From: Acholeplasma sp.
GTDB taxonomy: Bacteria; Bacillota_I; Bacilli_A; Acholeplasmatales; Acholeplasmataceae
Length of the DNA stretch: 32,904 bases
Direction: 5' to 3'
Assembly (NCBI GenBank): GCA_012838065.1
Contig: DUPY01000010.1
Location: forward strand, 1 to 32,904
The position numbers were made by a program, and so were the translations under genes. The number at the start of each line of letters is the position of its first letter. The stretch's first letter is position 1. The notes beneath the pieces are model-generated. The model was not told where the DNA came from, ran no database searches, and saw only the letters and a list, made by a program, of their open reading frames with translations. Shown piece by piece: positions 26,525 through 32,904 of this stretch.

Positions 26525-28105
26525 ATGAACAAAGTCTTACAAAAACTAGGTATTAACAAAAACGAGTTTATCAGTTATGGAAATGATAAAGGCAAAGTGA
26601 AACTCAGTATTTTAAATCGTTTAAATAACAAGCGAGACGGCAAATTAGTTTTAGTAACTGCCATTAATCCTACAAAAGCAGGTGAAGGCAAAACTACGGT
26701 ATCCATTGGTCTTGCTCAAGGATTAAATGCACTTGGCGAGCGCGTATGCTTAGCATTAAGAGAACCAAGTTTAGGTCCAGTGTTTGGACTTAAAGGTGGT
26801 GCGACAGGTGGTGGGAAATCGGTATTGACACCATCAGAAGATATAAACCTACATTTTACAGGAGATTTTCATGCTATTACAAGCGCAAACAACTTACTTT
26901 CAAGTTTAATTGATGCTCATATATATTATGGGAATGAATTAAAAATTAAAGATGTTGTTTGGCCAAGAACGATGGATATGAATGATCGTTTCTTAAGAAA
27001 TATTGAAACAAAATTAAGAAAAGACAACTTCATAATTACTGCTGCAAGCGAAATTATGGCAATTTTAGCATTATCAACATCGCTTAAAGATTTAAAAGCG
27101 CGCCTTTCAAATATTTTAGTTGGTTATAATGAAAACAACGAACCTATTTATGCCAAACAAATAGGTGCAGTTGATGCAATGACGATTTTGTTAAAAGATG
27201 CTATCCATCCAAATCTAGTTCAAACGATTGATGGTGTGCCAGCATTTGTTCATTGTGGCCCTTTTGCAAATATCGCACATGGATGTAACTCAGTGTTAGC
27301 TACAAAAATGGCACTTAAACTTTCAAATTATACCATTACAGAGGCTGGATTTGGTGCGGACTTAGGTATGGAAAAATTCTTGGACTTAAAACGCCCGATT
27401 TTAGGTAAAAATCCAGATGTTGTATGTTTAGTTGTAACACTTAGAGCATTAAAAGCTCATGGTGGAGCAAACGATTATTCATCAAACGATATTATCGCTT
27501 TAAACAAAGGAATTGAACATTTAAAACAGCATATTGAAAACATTAGAAAGTTTAATTTACCGTTTGTTATTGCATTGAATCACTTTGAAAGTGATGATTC
27601 ATTGGAGGTTGGCTATTTACTTGACTGGGCAAAAACAGAAGGTCATAAAATAGCTGTATCAAAAGGGTTTAAAGAAGGAAAAGAAGGCACAAAAGAACTT
27701 GCTAAACTTATTATGGAAGCAAGTGAACATGAAGAATTAGAACAAGTATTTATGTATGGTCATACGGACTCGATTGTTGAAAAGATTGAAAAAATAGCAA
27801 CAAAGATTTACCGTGCAAAAAATGTATCTTATAGTAAAAAAGCACTTAAAAAATTAGATTCAATGAAAGATTTAAATCATTTATCGGTATGTATCGCAAA
27901 AACACCAATGTCTTTTTCAGGTGATGCAAGTCTAGTAGGTACACCACGTGATTTTACATTAGAAATTGATGATTTTAATATTTCACACGGAGCTGGATTT
28001 GTTGTTGCAAAAACTAAAGGTATTATGGTTATGCCGGGGTTAAATAATGATCCTAATGCAAAACATATGAAAATTGATGATGAAGGAAACTTCAACTTAT
28101 TTTAA
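26525..28105 (+). CDS. fhs: Formate--tetrahydrofolate ligase
   Basis: Fhs joins formate to tetrahydrofolate with ATP, giving 10-formyl-THF for purines and initiator fMet-tRNA. The 526-residue protein has the ATP loop AGEGKTT at 52-58, LREPSLGPVFGLKGGATGGG, and DINLHFTGDFHAI. TEAGFGADLGMEKF is also conserved. GGGGGA at 26515-26520 places the start at ATG 26525; ATG 26513 overlaps that site. TGTTATAAT (26475-26483) is an extended -10. It follows pflBA, so the formate made there can be used directly. folD starts ten bases after the stop. I see no ZTP-riboswitch motif before it, although that class often regulates this gene. Confidence 0.97.
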   Translation: MNKVLQKLGINKNEFISYGNDKGKVKLSILNRLNNKRDGKLVLVTAINPTKAGEGKTTVSIGLAQGLNALGERVCLALREPSLGPVFGLKGGATGGGKSVLTPSEDINLHFTGDFHAITSANNLLSSLIDAHIYYGNELKIKDVVWPRTMDMNDRFLRNIETKLRKDNFIITAASEIMAILALSTSLKDLKARLSNILVGYNENNEPIYAKQIGAVDAMTILLKDAIHPNLVQTIDGVPAFVHCGPFANIAHGCNSVLATKMALKLSNYTITEAGFGADLGMEKFLDLKRPILGKNPDVVCLVVTLRALKAHGGANDYSSNDIIALNKGIEHLKQHIENIRKFNLPFVIALNHFESDDSLEVGYLLDWAKTEGHKIAVSKGFKEGKEGTKELAKLIMEASEHEELEQVFMYGHTDSIVEKIEKIATKIYRAKNVSYSKKALKKLDSMKDLNHLSVCIAKTPMSFSGDASLVGTPRDFTLEIDDFNISHGAGFVVAKTKGIMVMPGLNNDPNAKHMKIDDEGNFNLF

Positions 28106-28115
28106 GGAGGTCCCT

Positions 28116-28964
28116 ATGATTTTAGATGGTAAAGGCGTTGCAGAAAGACGCAACGAAAAGTTAAAAGAAAAAATTGATTCATACATTGAAAAAGGTTATA
28201 GAAAGCCAACGTTCGCTGTTGTTATGGCTGGAGATAATCCTGCAAGCAAGTCCTATGTACAAAACAAACTTAAAGCTTCTGCGCTTGTTGGCATTGAAGC
28301 AAAATTATATAAATTAGAGGAATCAATTAGCGAACAAGAAGTTTTAAATTTAGTTGATGAATTAAACAATGATGATATGCTTGATGGCTATATAGTTCAA
28401 TTACCATTACCTAAAAATGTTGATACAGACAAAGTTTTAAATCGCATGGATGTTAAAAAAGATGTTGACGGATTTCATGTTATAAACCAAGGTTTATTAT
28501 TCCAAGGACGCAACGCTATGCATGCAGCAACACCTCAAGGTATTATAAACTTACTTGAAACCTATCGTATTGATGTAACAGGATTAAATGCTGTAGTCGT
28601 TGGCCGTAGCAATATTGTTGGTATGCCGATTTCAAAACTTCTTTTAGATATGAACGCAACCGTTACAACAACACATAGTCGAACGAAAAACTTAAGCGCT
28701 ATTACAAAACAAGCCGATCTATTAGTTGTAGCGATTGGGAAACCAAAATTTATAACAAAAGATATGGTCAAAGAAGGCGCGATTGTCATTGATGTTGGCA
28801 TCAATCGTGTTGATGGAAAACTTTATGGTGATGTTGACTTTGAAGAAGTATTAAAAATTGCGAAATACATCACACCAGTACCTAAAGGTGTTGGTCCAAT
28901 GACGATTAATGCACTGCTTGAAAATGTATTTAAACGTTACGAAGAAAACATACATTCGAAATAA
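28116..28964 (+). CDS. folD: Bifunctional methylene-THF dehydrogenase/cyclohydrolase
   Basis: FolD interconverts 5,10-methylene-, 5,10-methenyl- and 10-formyl-THF using NADP(H). The 282-residue protein has Tyr47 and the catalytic Lys51 in KSYVQNKLKA, QLPLPKNVD, KDVDGFH, the dinucleotide-binding VVGRSNIVGMP and a C-terminal GVGPMTI. Two normally conserved places differ: the usual HPCTPxG loop reads HAATPQG, and PGGVGPMT reads PKGVGPMT. AAGGAGG seven bases upstream fixes ATG 28116. With fhs it forms an operon converting formate into the methylene-THF that GlyA uses. Confidence 0.97.
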   Translation: MILDGKGVAERRNEKLKEKIDSYIEKGYRKPTFAVVMAGDNPASKSYVQNKLKASALVGIEAKLYKLEESISEQEVLNLVDELNNDDMLDGYIVQLPLPKNVDTDKVLNRMDVKKDVDGFHVINQGLLFQGRNAMHAATPQGIINLLETYRIDVTGLNAVVVGRSNIVGMPISKLLLDMNATVTTTHSRTKNLSAITKQADLLVVAIGKPKFITKDMVKEGAIVIDVGINRVDGKLYGDVDFEEVLKIAKYITPVPKGVGPMTINALLENVFKRYEENIHSK

Positions 28965-28986
28965 ACGAAATTTTTACAATTCGCCC

Positions 28987-29015
28987 TTTACAATAAATAA
29001 CTTTATTGTTATAAT
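28987..29015 (+). promoter_or_regulatory. Strong promoter with palindromic spacer before riboswitch
   Basis: TTTACA (28987-28992) and TATAAT (29010-29015) are 17 bp apart, with an extended TG at 29007-29008. ACAATAAA (28990-28997) and TTTATTGT (29002-29009) are perfect inverted repeats around TAAC and fill the spacer. TTTACAAT also occurs as a direct repeat at 28973 and 28987. A repressor could bind here. Confidence 0.8.
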
Positions 29016-29172
29016 GGGTTTGTATTTAAGTATCGTATATGTTGTCAAATTGGTGGCAACGTCTCTACCATAGTTCCGTAAAAACTATGACTACGCATAT
29101 TTAAACATGTAGGGGTTGTTTATTTATCCACGTAGCTTCCGCATACTTTAAATACAAAAATTTTAGGGGAAA

Positions 29173-29196
29173 CATGGGGATAAGTAGCACTTATTA
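29173..29196 (+). other. Possible seven-codon leader peptide
   Basis: ATGGGG at 29174 opens a short frame, MGISSTY then TAA, preceded by AGGGGAAAC. It sits in the platform of the purine leader. Whether it is translated is unknown. Confidence 0.2.
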
Positions 29197-29211
29197 ATGA
29201 TGTTTCTAGGT

Positions 29212-29238
29212 AAAACACCTATAAAAGGTGTTTTTTTT
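29212..29238 (+). terminator. Terminator of the purine-riboswitch leader
   Basis: AAAACACCT (29212-29220) pairs with AGGTGTTTT (29226-29234), with T8 after the stem. An alternative hairpin TAGGT (29207-29211)/ACCTA (29217-29221) uses the same 5' arm, so the two exclude each other. Confidence 0.85.
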
Positions 29239-29291
29239 AGCGATTTTTTGGTAAAATGAGTGATAGAAAATAAAAAAGGAGTCTAGATGAT

Positions 29292-29828
29292 ATGAATATT
29301 TGGCATGATATAGACCAGAAACGCATAACACCAGATAGTTTTATTGCGGTCATTGAAATATCAAAAGGTAGTAAAAAGAAATACGAGTTAGATAAAGAAA
29401 CAGGGATGATTATTTTAGATCGAGTTTTGTTCACATCAACTCACTATCCTGCAAACTATGGATTTATTCCAAAAACTTATGCAGGTGATAATGACCCACT
29501 AGACGTCTTGGTATTATGTCAAGAAGATATTGAACCTATGAGCCTTGTAACATGCTTTCCAATCGGTGTTATGAAGATGATTGACTCAGATGAAGTGGAC
29601 GAAAAAATAATTGCCGTTCCATTTGGTGATCCATCACATAACCAATACAAGGATATTAGCGAACTGCCACAACATATCATTACAGAAATGGGGCACTTTT
29701 TTGAGATTTATAAGTCATTAGAAGGAAAAAAAACATACATATTAGATGTTGAGGGAAGAGAATCTGCAAAGAGAATTATTCAACAGTCTATTAAAAACTA
29801 TCAGAAAGTATTTGCAAAGAAGGATTAA
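29292..29828 (+). CDS. ppa: Inorganic pyrophosphatase, family I
   Basis: Ppa hydrolyses pyrophosphate to two phosphates, pulling biosynthetic reactions forward. The 178-residue protein is a soluble family I enzyme with the signature DNDPLD (Asp66, Asp68, Asp71), HYPANYGFIP, and a C-terminal conserved EIYKSLEGKK. AAGGAG lies ten bases before ATG 29292. A guanine-type riboswitch and terminator precede it, which would make pyrophosphatase synthesis respond to purines; this is inferred from position only, since a weak TAAAAT at 29252-29257 might be a separate promoter. yebC follows two bases after the stop. Confidence 0.97.
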   Translation: MNIWHDIDQKRITPDSFIAVIEISKGSKKKYELDKETGMIILDRVLFTSTHYPANYGFIPKTYAGDNDPLDVLVLCQEDIEPMSLVTCFPIGVMKMIDSDEVDEKIIAVPFGDPSHNQYKDISELPQHIITEMGHFFEIYKSLEGKKTYILDVEGRESAKRIIQQSIKNYQKVFAKKD

Positions 29829-29830
29829 TT

Positions 29831-30550
29831 ATGGGAAGAGCGTTTGAAGTAAGAAAAGCAGCGATGGCAAAAACATCTGCTGCAAAAAGTAAAGTATATT
29901 CTAAATATGGTAGAGAAATCTACTTAGCAGCTAAATCAGGTGTAGCTGATCCTGAAATCAACGTGAACTTAAAACGTATGATAGAAAAAGCTAAAAAAGA
30001 TCAAGTACCAGCAGATGTTATTAAACGTGCAATTGAAAAAGCTAAAGGCGGCGTTGAAGATAACTTAACAAGTGTACGATACGAAGGTTTTGGACCTGAA
30101 GGCAGCATGTTTATCGTTGAATGTTTAACAGACAACGTTAATAGAACAGTATCTGAAGTTCGAAACTGTTTTACAAAAACTGGTGGAAAACTAGGTGTAT
30201 CCGGTTCTGTACTTCACCAATTTAACCATCAAGCGATCTTTGCTGTTTCAAACAAAACAGAAGATGAAATTTTTGAAGTTTTAGTTTTAAACGACATTAA
30301 TGTAAGTGACATCGAAAGCGATGAAGATGGTGTCTCTATTTATGGTGAGGCACAAGATTTTAATTCAATTAAAACTGCTTTATTAGATGCAATGCCAGAT
30401 ATCGAGTTCGAAACTGATGAAATTATGTGGGTTCCAATTACCGAGGTTAAGTTAACTCAAGAGGAAAGTTTTAAAGCTTTTGAAAAATTACAAAACATGC
30501 TTGATGAGCTTGATGATGTTCAAGATATCTATCATAATATCATCGAATAA
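29831..30550 (+). CDS. yebC: YebC/PmpR-family transcriptional or translational regulator
   Basis: A 239-residue protein of the YebC/TACO1 family. The start MGRAFEVRKAAMAKTSAAKS and the conserved region with NVNLKRMIEKAKKDQVP, and YEGFGPEGSMFIVE, are diagnostic. The members studied act as DNA-binding regulators or help ribosomes at difficult peptide motifs such as polyproline. Which applies here is not visible. The gene is only two bases after ppa and shares its transcript; no ribosome binding site is obvious, so coupling is likely. A strong terminator follows after ~50 bases. Confidence 0.93.
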   Translation: MGRAFEVRKAAMAKTSAAKSKVYSKYGREIYLAAKSGVADPEINVNLKRMIEKAKKDQVPADVIKRAIEKAKGGVEDNLTSVRYEGFGPEGSMFIVECLTDNVNRTVSEVRNCFTKTGGKLGVSGSVLHQFNHQAIFAVSNKTEDEIFEVLVLNDINVSDIESDEDGVSIYGEAQDFNSIKTALLDAMPDIEFETDEIMWVPITEVKLTQEESFKAFEKLQNMLDELDDVQDIYHNIIE

Positions 30551-30598
30551 ATTACAAAAAATATAAATAAAGGATAATCGCTATCCAAATAGAAAAAT

Positions 30599-30644
30599 AA
30601 AAGATTGATTTTTTGAAAATTTCATGAAAATCAATCTTTTTTTT
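30599..30644 (+). terminator. Terminator after yebC
   Basis: AAGATTGATTTT (30601-30612) pairs perfectly with AAAATCAATCTT (30627-30638), then TTTTTT. A smaller GGATA/TATCC hairpin lies upstream at 30572-30586. Confidence 0.9.
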
Positions 30645-30696
30645 ACAATCTTATTATGACATAATAAGGCTTGAAATCAAAGCGAGGTGTTCATGA

Positions 30697-31947
30697 ATGA
30701 TTTTTTCATTGAACGATAAAGAAATTAAAGAAATAATTGCGAAAGAAGCAAGGAGGCAACAAGCAGGCGTAGAGCTAATTGCCTCTGAAAATTTTGTTTC
30801 AGAAGAAGTCCTACAAATTCAAGGCTCAATTCTTACAAACAAATATGCTGAAGGCTATCCTGGCAACCGCTATTATGGTGGTTGTGAGTTTGTTGATGAA
30901 GTTGAGCGTCTTGCAATCAAATATGTATGTGAATTATTTGATGTAAGGTTTGCTAACGTACAACCACATTCTGGTTCACAGGCAAATATGGCAGCTATGC
31001 AAGCTTTACTTAAACCTGGTGATAAAATATTAGGTATGTCTTTAAACGAGGGCGGCCATTTAACGCATGGGTTTAATTTAAGTTTTTCAGGAATCGTCTA
31101 TGACAGTTATTTTTATGGTGTCGATGAAAAAACAGAAATGATTAATTATGACCACGTGCTTGAAATTGCTAAAGAAGTTAAACCAAAACTTATTATCGTT
31201 GGTGCAAGTTCATATTCTAGAGCCATTGATTACAGTCGCTTTAGAAAAATTGCTGATGAAGTTGGCGCTTACCTTATGGCAGATATTGCACATGTTGCTG
31301 GTTTAATTGCTGCAAAACTTCACCCGTCTCCTGTTGGTTATGCCGATGTTATTACATCAACTACGCATAAAACATTAAGAGGACCACGGGGTGGATTGAT
31401 TTTAACAAACGATGAAAACATAGCTAAGAAAATCGACAAGGCGGTCTTCCCTGGAATACAAGGTGGGCCGTTGATGCATGTTATTGGTGCGAAAGCACGT
31501 GCGTTCAAAGAGGCACTTTCACCATACTTTGTTAAATATCAGGAACAAGTTATTGAAAACGCCAAAACAATGGCAAACCACTTTAAAACATTGGGTTATC
31601 GTGTCATAAGTGGTGGAACAGATAACCATTTATTATTATTAGATGTCAAACAAAAATTTAACATAACCGGAAAACAAGCCGAAACAATATTAGGAAATGT
31701 CAATATAACAATTAACAAAAACAGTTTACCGTTTGATCAAGAAAAACCAATGCATACAAGTGGTATACGTATTGGTACACCGGCAGTAACAACACGGGGT
31801 TTGGTTCAAAAAGATATGATTGAAATTGCCAACTGGATTGACAAAGCTCTACAAAATAGAGAAAACAATGATGTCTTAAACGAAATCAAACAGCAGGTAG
31901 AATTAAAAATGGAAAAATATCCATTGCATAAAGGAGGCATACTATGA
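30697..31947 (+). CDS. glyA: Serine hydroxymethyltransferase
   Basis: GlyA transfers the serine hydroxymethyl group to THF, giving glycine and methylene-THF, with PLP. The 416-residue length is typical. [24 protein letters not shown] and [10 protein letters not shown] match the N-terminal part, and the PLP Lys225 is in [14 protein letters not shown]. One common change is [10 protein letters not shown] in place of the usual GxSAYxRxID. GAGGTG at 30684-30689 fixes ATG 30697; ATG 30693 is in another frame. Its product or substrate methylene-THF is made by FolD, 1.7 kb upstream. Its end overlaps the next gene by ATGA, with AAGGAGG inside the glyA 3' end. Confidence 0.97.
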   Translation: MIFSLNDKEIKEIIAKEARRQQAGVELIASENFVSEEVLQIQGSILTNKYAEGYPGNRYYGGCEFVDEVERLAIKYVCELFDVRFANVQPHSGSQANMAAMQALLKPGDKILGMSLNEGGHLTHGFNLSFSGIVYDSYFYGVDEKTEMINYDHVLEIAKEVKPKLIIVGASSYSRAIDYSRFRKIADEVGAYLMADIAHVAGLIAAKLHPSPVGYADVITSTTHKTLRGPRGGLILTNDENIAKKIDKAVFPGIQGGPLMHVIGAKARAFKEALSPYFVKYQEQVIENAKTMANHFKTLGYRVISGGTDNHLLLLDVKQKFNITGKQAETILGNVNITINKNSLPFDQEKPMHTSGIRIGTPAVTTRGLVQKDMIEIANWIDKALQNRENNDVLNEIKQQVELKMEKYPLHKGGIL

Positions 31948-32543
31948 TTACAAAAACGCGAAATATTCCAGATGGAAAAGCCCTTTTAAAGACTTTACCA
32001 TATGAACCATACTTAGAAGCTGAAAGACTATATTATCCAATTACAAGTGGTAGATGTCCTGAGGGAAGTGCATCGGTTAAAGTTGGAGAAAAAGTTTATG
32101 TAGGTCAAATTATCGGGGCACGTAGATCTGGCTTTTTCGATCAAAATATCCACTCTACAGTGAGTGGAACAGTTGTTGGTTTTGAAATGCGTACACTTTC
32201 AAGTGGCAAAAAAGTCGAATGTATTGTTGTTGTTGGCCTACTTTCAGGCAGACTTTTAGGGCCAACATTTTATATGGGAACTGCAGGTGCGATTGCATCA
32301 CTAATTGTTATGGGCACATTAAAACAATTAAAAGTGTTTGGTATGACTTTGGTAAGTCTTATAGGCTCAATTAGTCATCAAATTGGACAAATTGTTGCCG
32401 GTATCTTTGTTATTGGTGCCACAGAAGTCTTTTATTACTTACCGATTATGTTACCAATTGGTGTTGTATCCGGTATTATTATTGGTTTAATTGCTGAAAA
32501 ATTTATGGTTACAATGAAAAACAACGAAAGAACAATCGAATAA
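31944..32543 (+). CDS. Chimeric protein: RnfC N-terminus fused to Gx-transporter C-terminus
   Basis: A 199-residue protein made of two unrelated parts. Residues 1-~97 match the RnfC barrel-sandwich domain at the start of Rnf[40 protein letters not shown] and GKKVECIVV. RnfC is normally ~430 residues with 4Fe-4S and NAD/FMN-binding parts, all absent here. From ~98 it matches the C-terminal half of Gx-transporter/heptaprenyl-diphosphate-synthase component I proteins: [30 protein letters not shown] and GLIAEKF, with two or three hydrophobic helices. The complete Gx protein is ~170 residues. An in-frame deletion between neighbouring genes of an Rnf-like cluster explains this best; activity is doubtful. 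ATGA overlap with glyA ensures translation. A terminator follows. Confidence 0.8.
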   Translation: MITKTRNIPDGKALLKTLPYEPYLEAERLYYPITSGRCPEGSASVKVGEKVYVGQIIGARRSGFFDQNIHSTVSGTVVGFEMRTLSSGKKVECIVVVGLLSGRLLGPTFYMGTAGAIASLIVMGTLKQLKVFGMTLVSLIGSISHQIGQIVAGIFVIGATEVFYYLPIMLPIGVVSGIIIGLIAEKFMVTMKNNERTIE

Positions 32544-32549
32544 AAAAGC

Positions 32550-32582
32550 AAACGTAAGCACCTATTGCTTACGTTTTTTATT
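32550..32582 (+). terminator. Bidirectional terminator between convergent genes
   Basis: AAACGTAAGC (32550-32559) pairs with GCTTACGTTT (32567-32576), T-rich on both strands. It serves the chimera gene on the plus strand and the permease on the minus strand. Confidence 0.85.
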
Positions 32583-32904
32583 AATTGATACTTTTTATAT
32601 AAGTAATGACGTTTTTCTTTGTAAGCACATACAAAGGCATAAGGCCGAATGTAAATGCTAATAAAAGTGTTACAGCAAGAATTATAAATATCGATAATGG
32701 TGTTACTGTAATTAATGTAATACTTGGAATAATTGCATTAAACGAACGATTAATTATAGGAGTTGTTATCATAATACATAATATGCTAATAGAAAATGCT
32801 AATAACGATACAAGTAATAACTCAAAGGATACAATTTTATAAAGGGATGGATTGTTTGCACCAAAGCTTTTTAAAATGCCAAATGTTTTTGATTTTTCAC
32901 TAAT
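32581..32904 (-). CDS. ABC transporter permease, C-terminal end (FtsX-like), partial
   Basis: Translating the minus strand from the window edge gives an open frame of 107 residues ending in TAA at 32583-32581; the N-terminal part lies outside. It begins ISEKSKTFGILKSFGA, the typical cytoplasmic segment of FtsX/MacB-type permeases (the usual form is EIGILRALGA), then has a helix (VSFELLLVSLLAFSIS) and a final helix (IFIILAVTLLLAFTFGLMP), ending with a short cytoplasmic tail. The open frame has an internal Met at 32772, but this is not the start. FtsX-like permeases act with an ATPase in lipoprotein or peptide export or sensing; the substrate here cannot be known. It converges with the chimera gene over a shared terminator. 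Confidence 0.82.
   Translation of the reverse strand: MSEKSKTFGILKSFGANNPSLYKIVSFELLLVSLLAFSISILCIMITTPIINRSFNAIIPSITLITVTPLSIFIILAVTLLLAFTFGLMPLYVLTKKNVITYIKSIN

Larger units (their letters stand above)
29022..29238 (+). promoter_or_regulatory. Guanine-type purine riboswitch leader before ppa
   Basis: The aptamer lies at 29025-29105. P1: 29025-29036 with 29093-29105 (one bulged C). J1/2 AUAU. P2: GTTGTC (29041-29046) with GGCAAC (29055-29060), with GG in its loop as in known purine aptamers. J2/3 is GUCUCUACC (29061-29069). P3: ATAGTT with AACTAT (29070-29088) around L3 CCGUAAA, a consensus loop. J3/1 is GACU (29089-29092), whose C at the position equivalent to C74 indicates guanine, not adenine. 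The 5' strand 29022-29033 can instead pair with 29143-29155 (12 pairs, one bulge), giving a switch. A GAAACAT/ATGTTTC stem (29169-29206) and a terminator follow. This fills most of the 327-base gap between folD and ppa. Confidence 0.85.

Noticed and set aside
29022-29238. 6S RNA or ZTP riboswitch in this leader
   Set aside because: The closing helix and length suggested 6S RNA, but the exact purine-aptamer core elements explain the first half; no ZTP core sequence is present.
29106-29238. PRPP (ykkC-type), fluoride or c-di-GMP aptamer in the second half
   Set aside because: None of their conserved cores could be matched by eye.
1-32904. Mycoplasma genetic code (UGA as Trp)
   Set aside because: Several recognised genes end in TGA at their natural length and Trp is always TGG.
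1-32904. CRISPR array, transposon, prophage or tRNA genes
   Set aside because: No regular spaced repeats, transposase, phage genes or cloverleaf sequences were seen.

Overview
The window is AT-rich, densely packed Firmicutes-type DNA. UGA is a stop codon here (galM, mfd, glyA, prs and others end in TGA, and Trp is UGG), so the Mycoplasma/Spoplasma-type code is not used. Together with small compact genes, many ATGA overlaps, a secreted nuclease and fermentative metabolism, this suggests a standard-code mollicute relative (Acholeplasma / Haloplasma / Izemoplasma-like). That placement is an inference, not proven. No tRNA, rRNA, CRISPR array or transposase was found.

Layout. (1) 1-2687: the 3' part of a secreted modular protein (InlB-type repeat, Ig-like domain, endonuclease I domain), broken by a one-base shift at a C6 run, then a lipoprotein. 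(2) 2802-4977: galM-galK. (3) 5067-7238: a five-TM LTA-synthase-family sulfatase with Ser at the expected catalytic Thr position. (4) 7247-8773: promoter, serine T-box leader and serS. (5) 8828-12012: a membrane diguanylate cyclase and an OmpR-type two-component pair whose leader is full of TTCACA/TGTGAA elements. (6) 11993-13098: a HIT protein on the minus strand and a PduL-type phosphotransacylase. (7) 13141-23325: an HD hydrolase and a chain keeping much of the Bacillus order rnmV-ksgA-(...)-spoVG-(...)-prs-pth-mfd, with nagA-nagB in the place where Bacillus has glmU. (8) 23415-28964: pflB-pflA then fhs-folD, that is formate production followed by formate capture on tetrahydrofolate. (9) 28965-29291: a strong promoter with an internal palindrome, a guanine-type purine riboswitch and an elaborate leader ending in a terminator, upstream of ppa-yebC. 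(10) 30697-32543: glyA translationally coupled to an in-frame chimera of RnfC N-terminus and the C-terminal half of a Gx-transporter protein. (11) 32581-32904: the C-terminal end of an ABC-transporter permease on the minus strand.

How genes fit together. PflB/PflA make acetyl-CoA plus formate. Fhs and FolD move formate into the folate one-carbon pool, and GlyA connects that pool to serine/glycine. PduL could convert acetyl-CoA to acetyl-phosphate. NagA/NagB feed amino sugars into glycolysis, and GalM/GalK start galactose use. Prs makes PRPP and Ppa removes pyrophosphate, and the purine-sensing leader before ppa ties the latter to purine supply.

Most notable observations: the purine riboswitch before pyrophosphatase with mutually exclusive helices and a palindromic promoter spacer; the rnfC'-'Gx chimera; the C-tract frameshift in the secreted nuclease; the Ser nucleophile in the LtaS-like enzyme; and the palindromic two-component leader.
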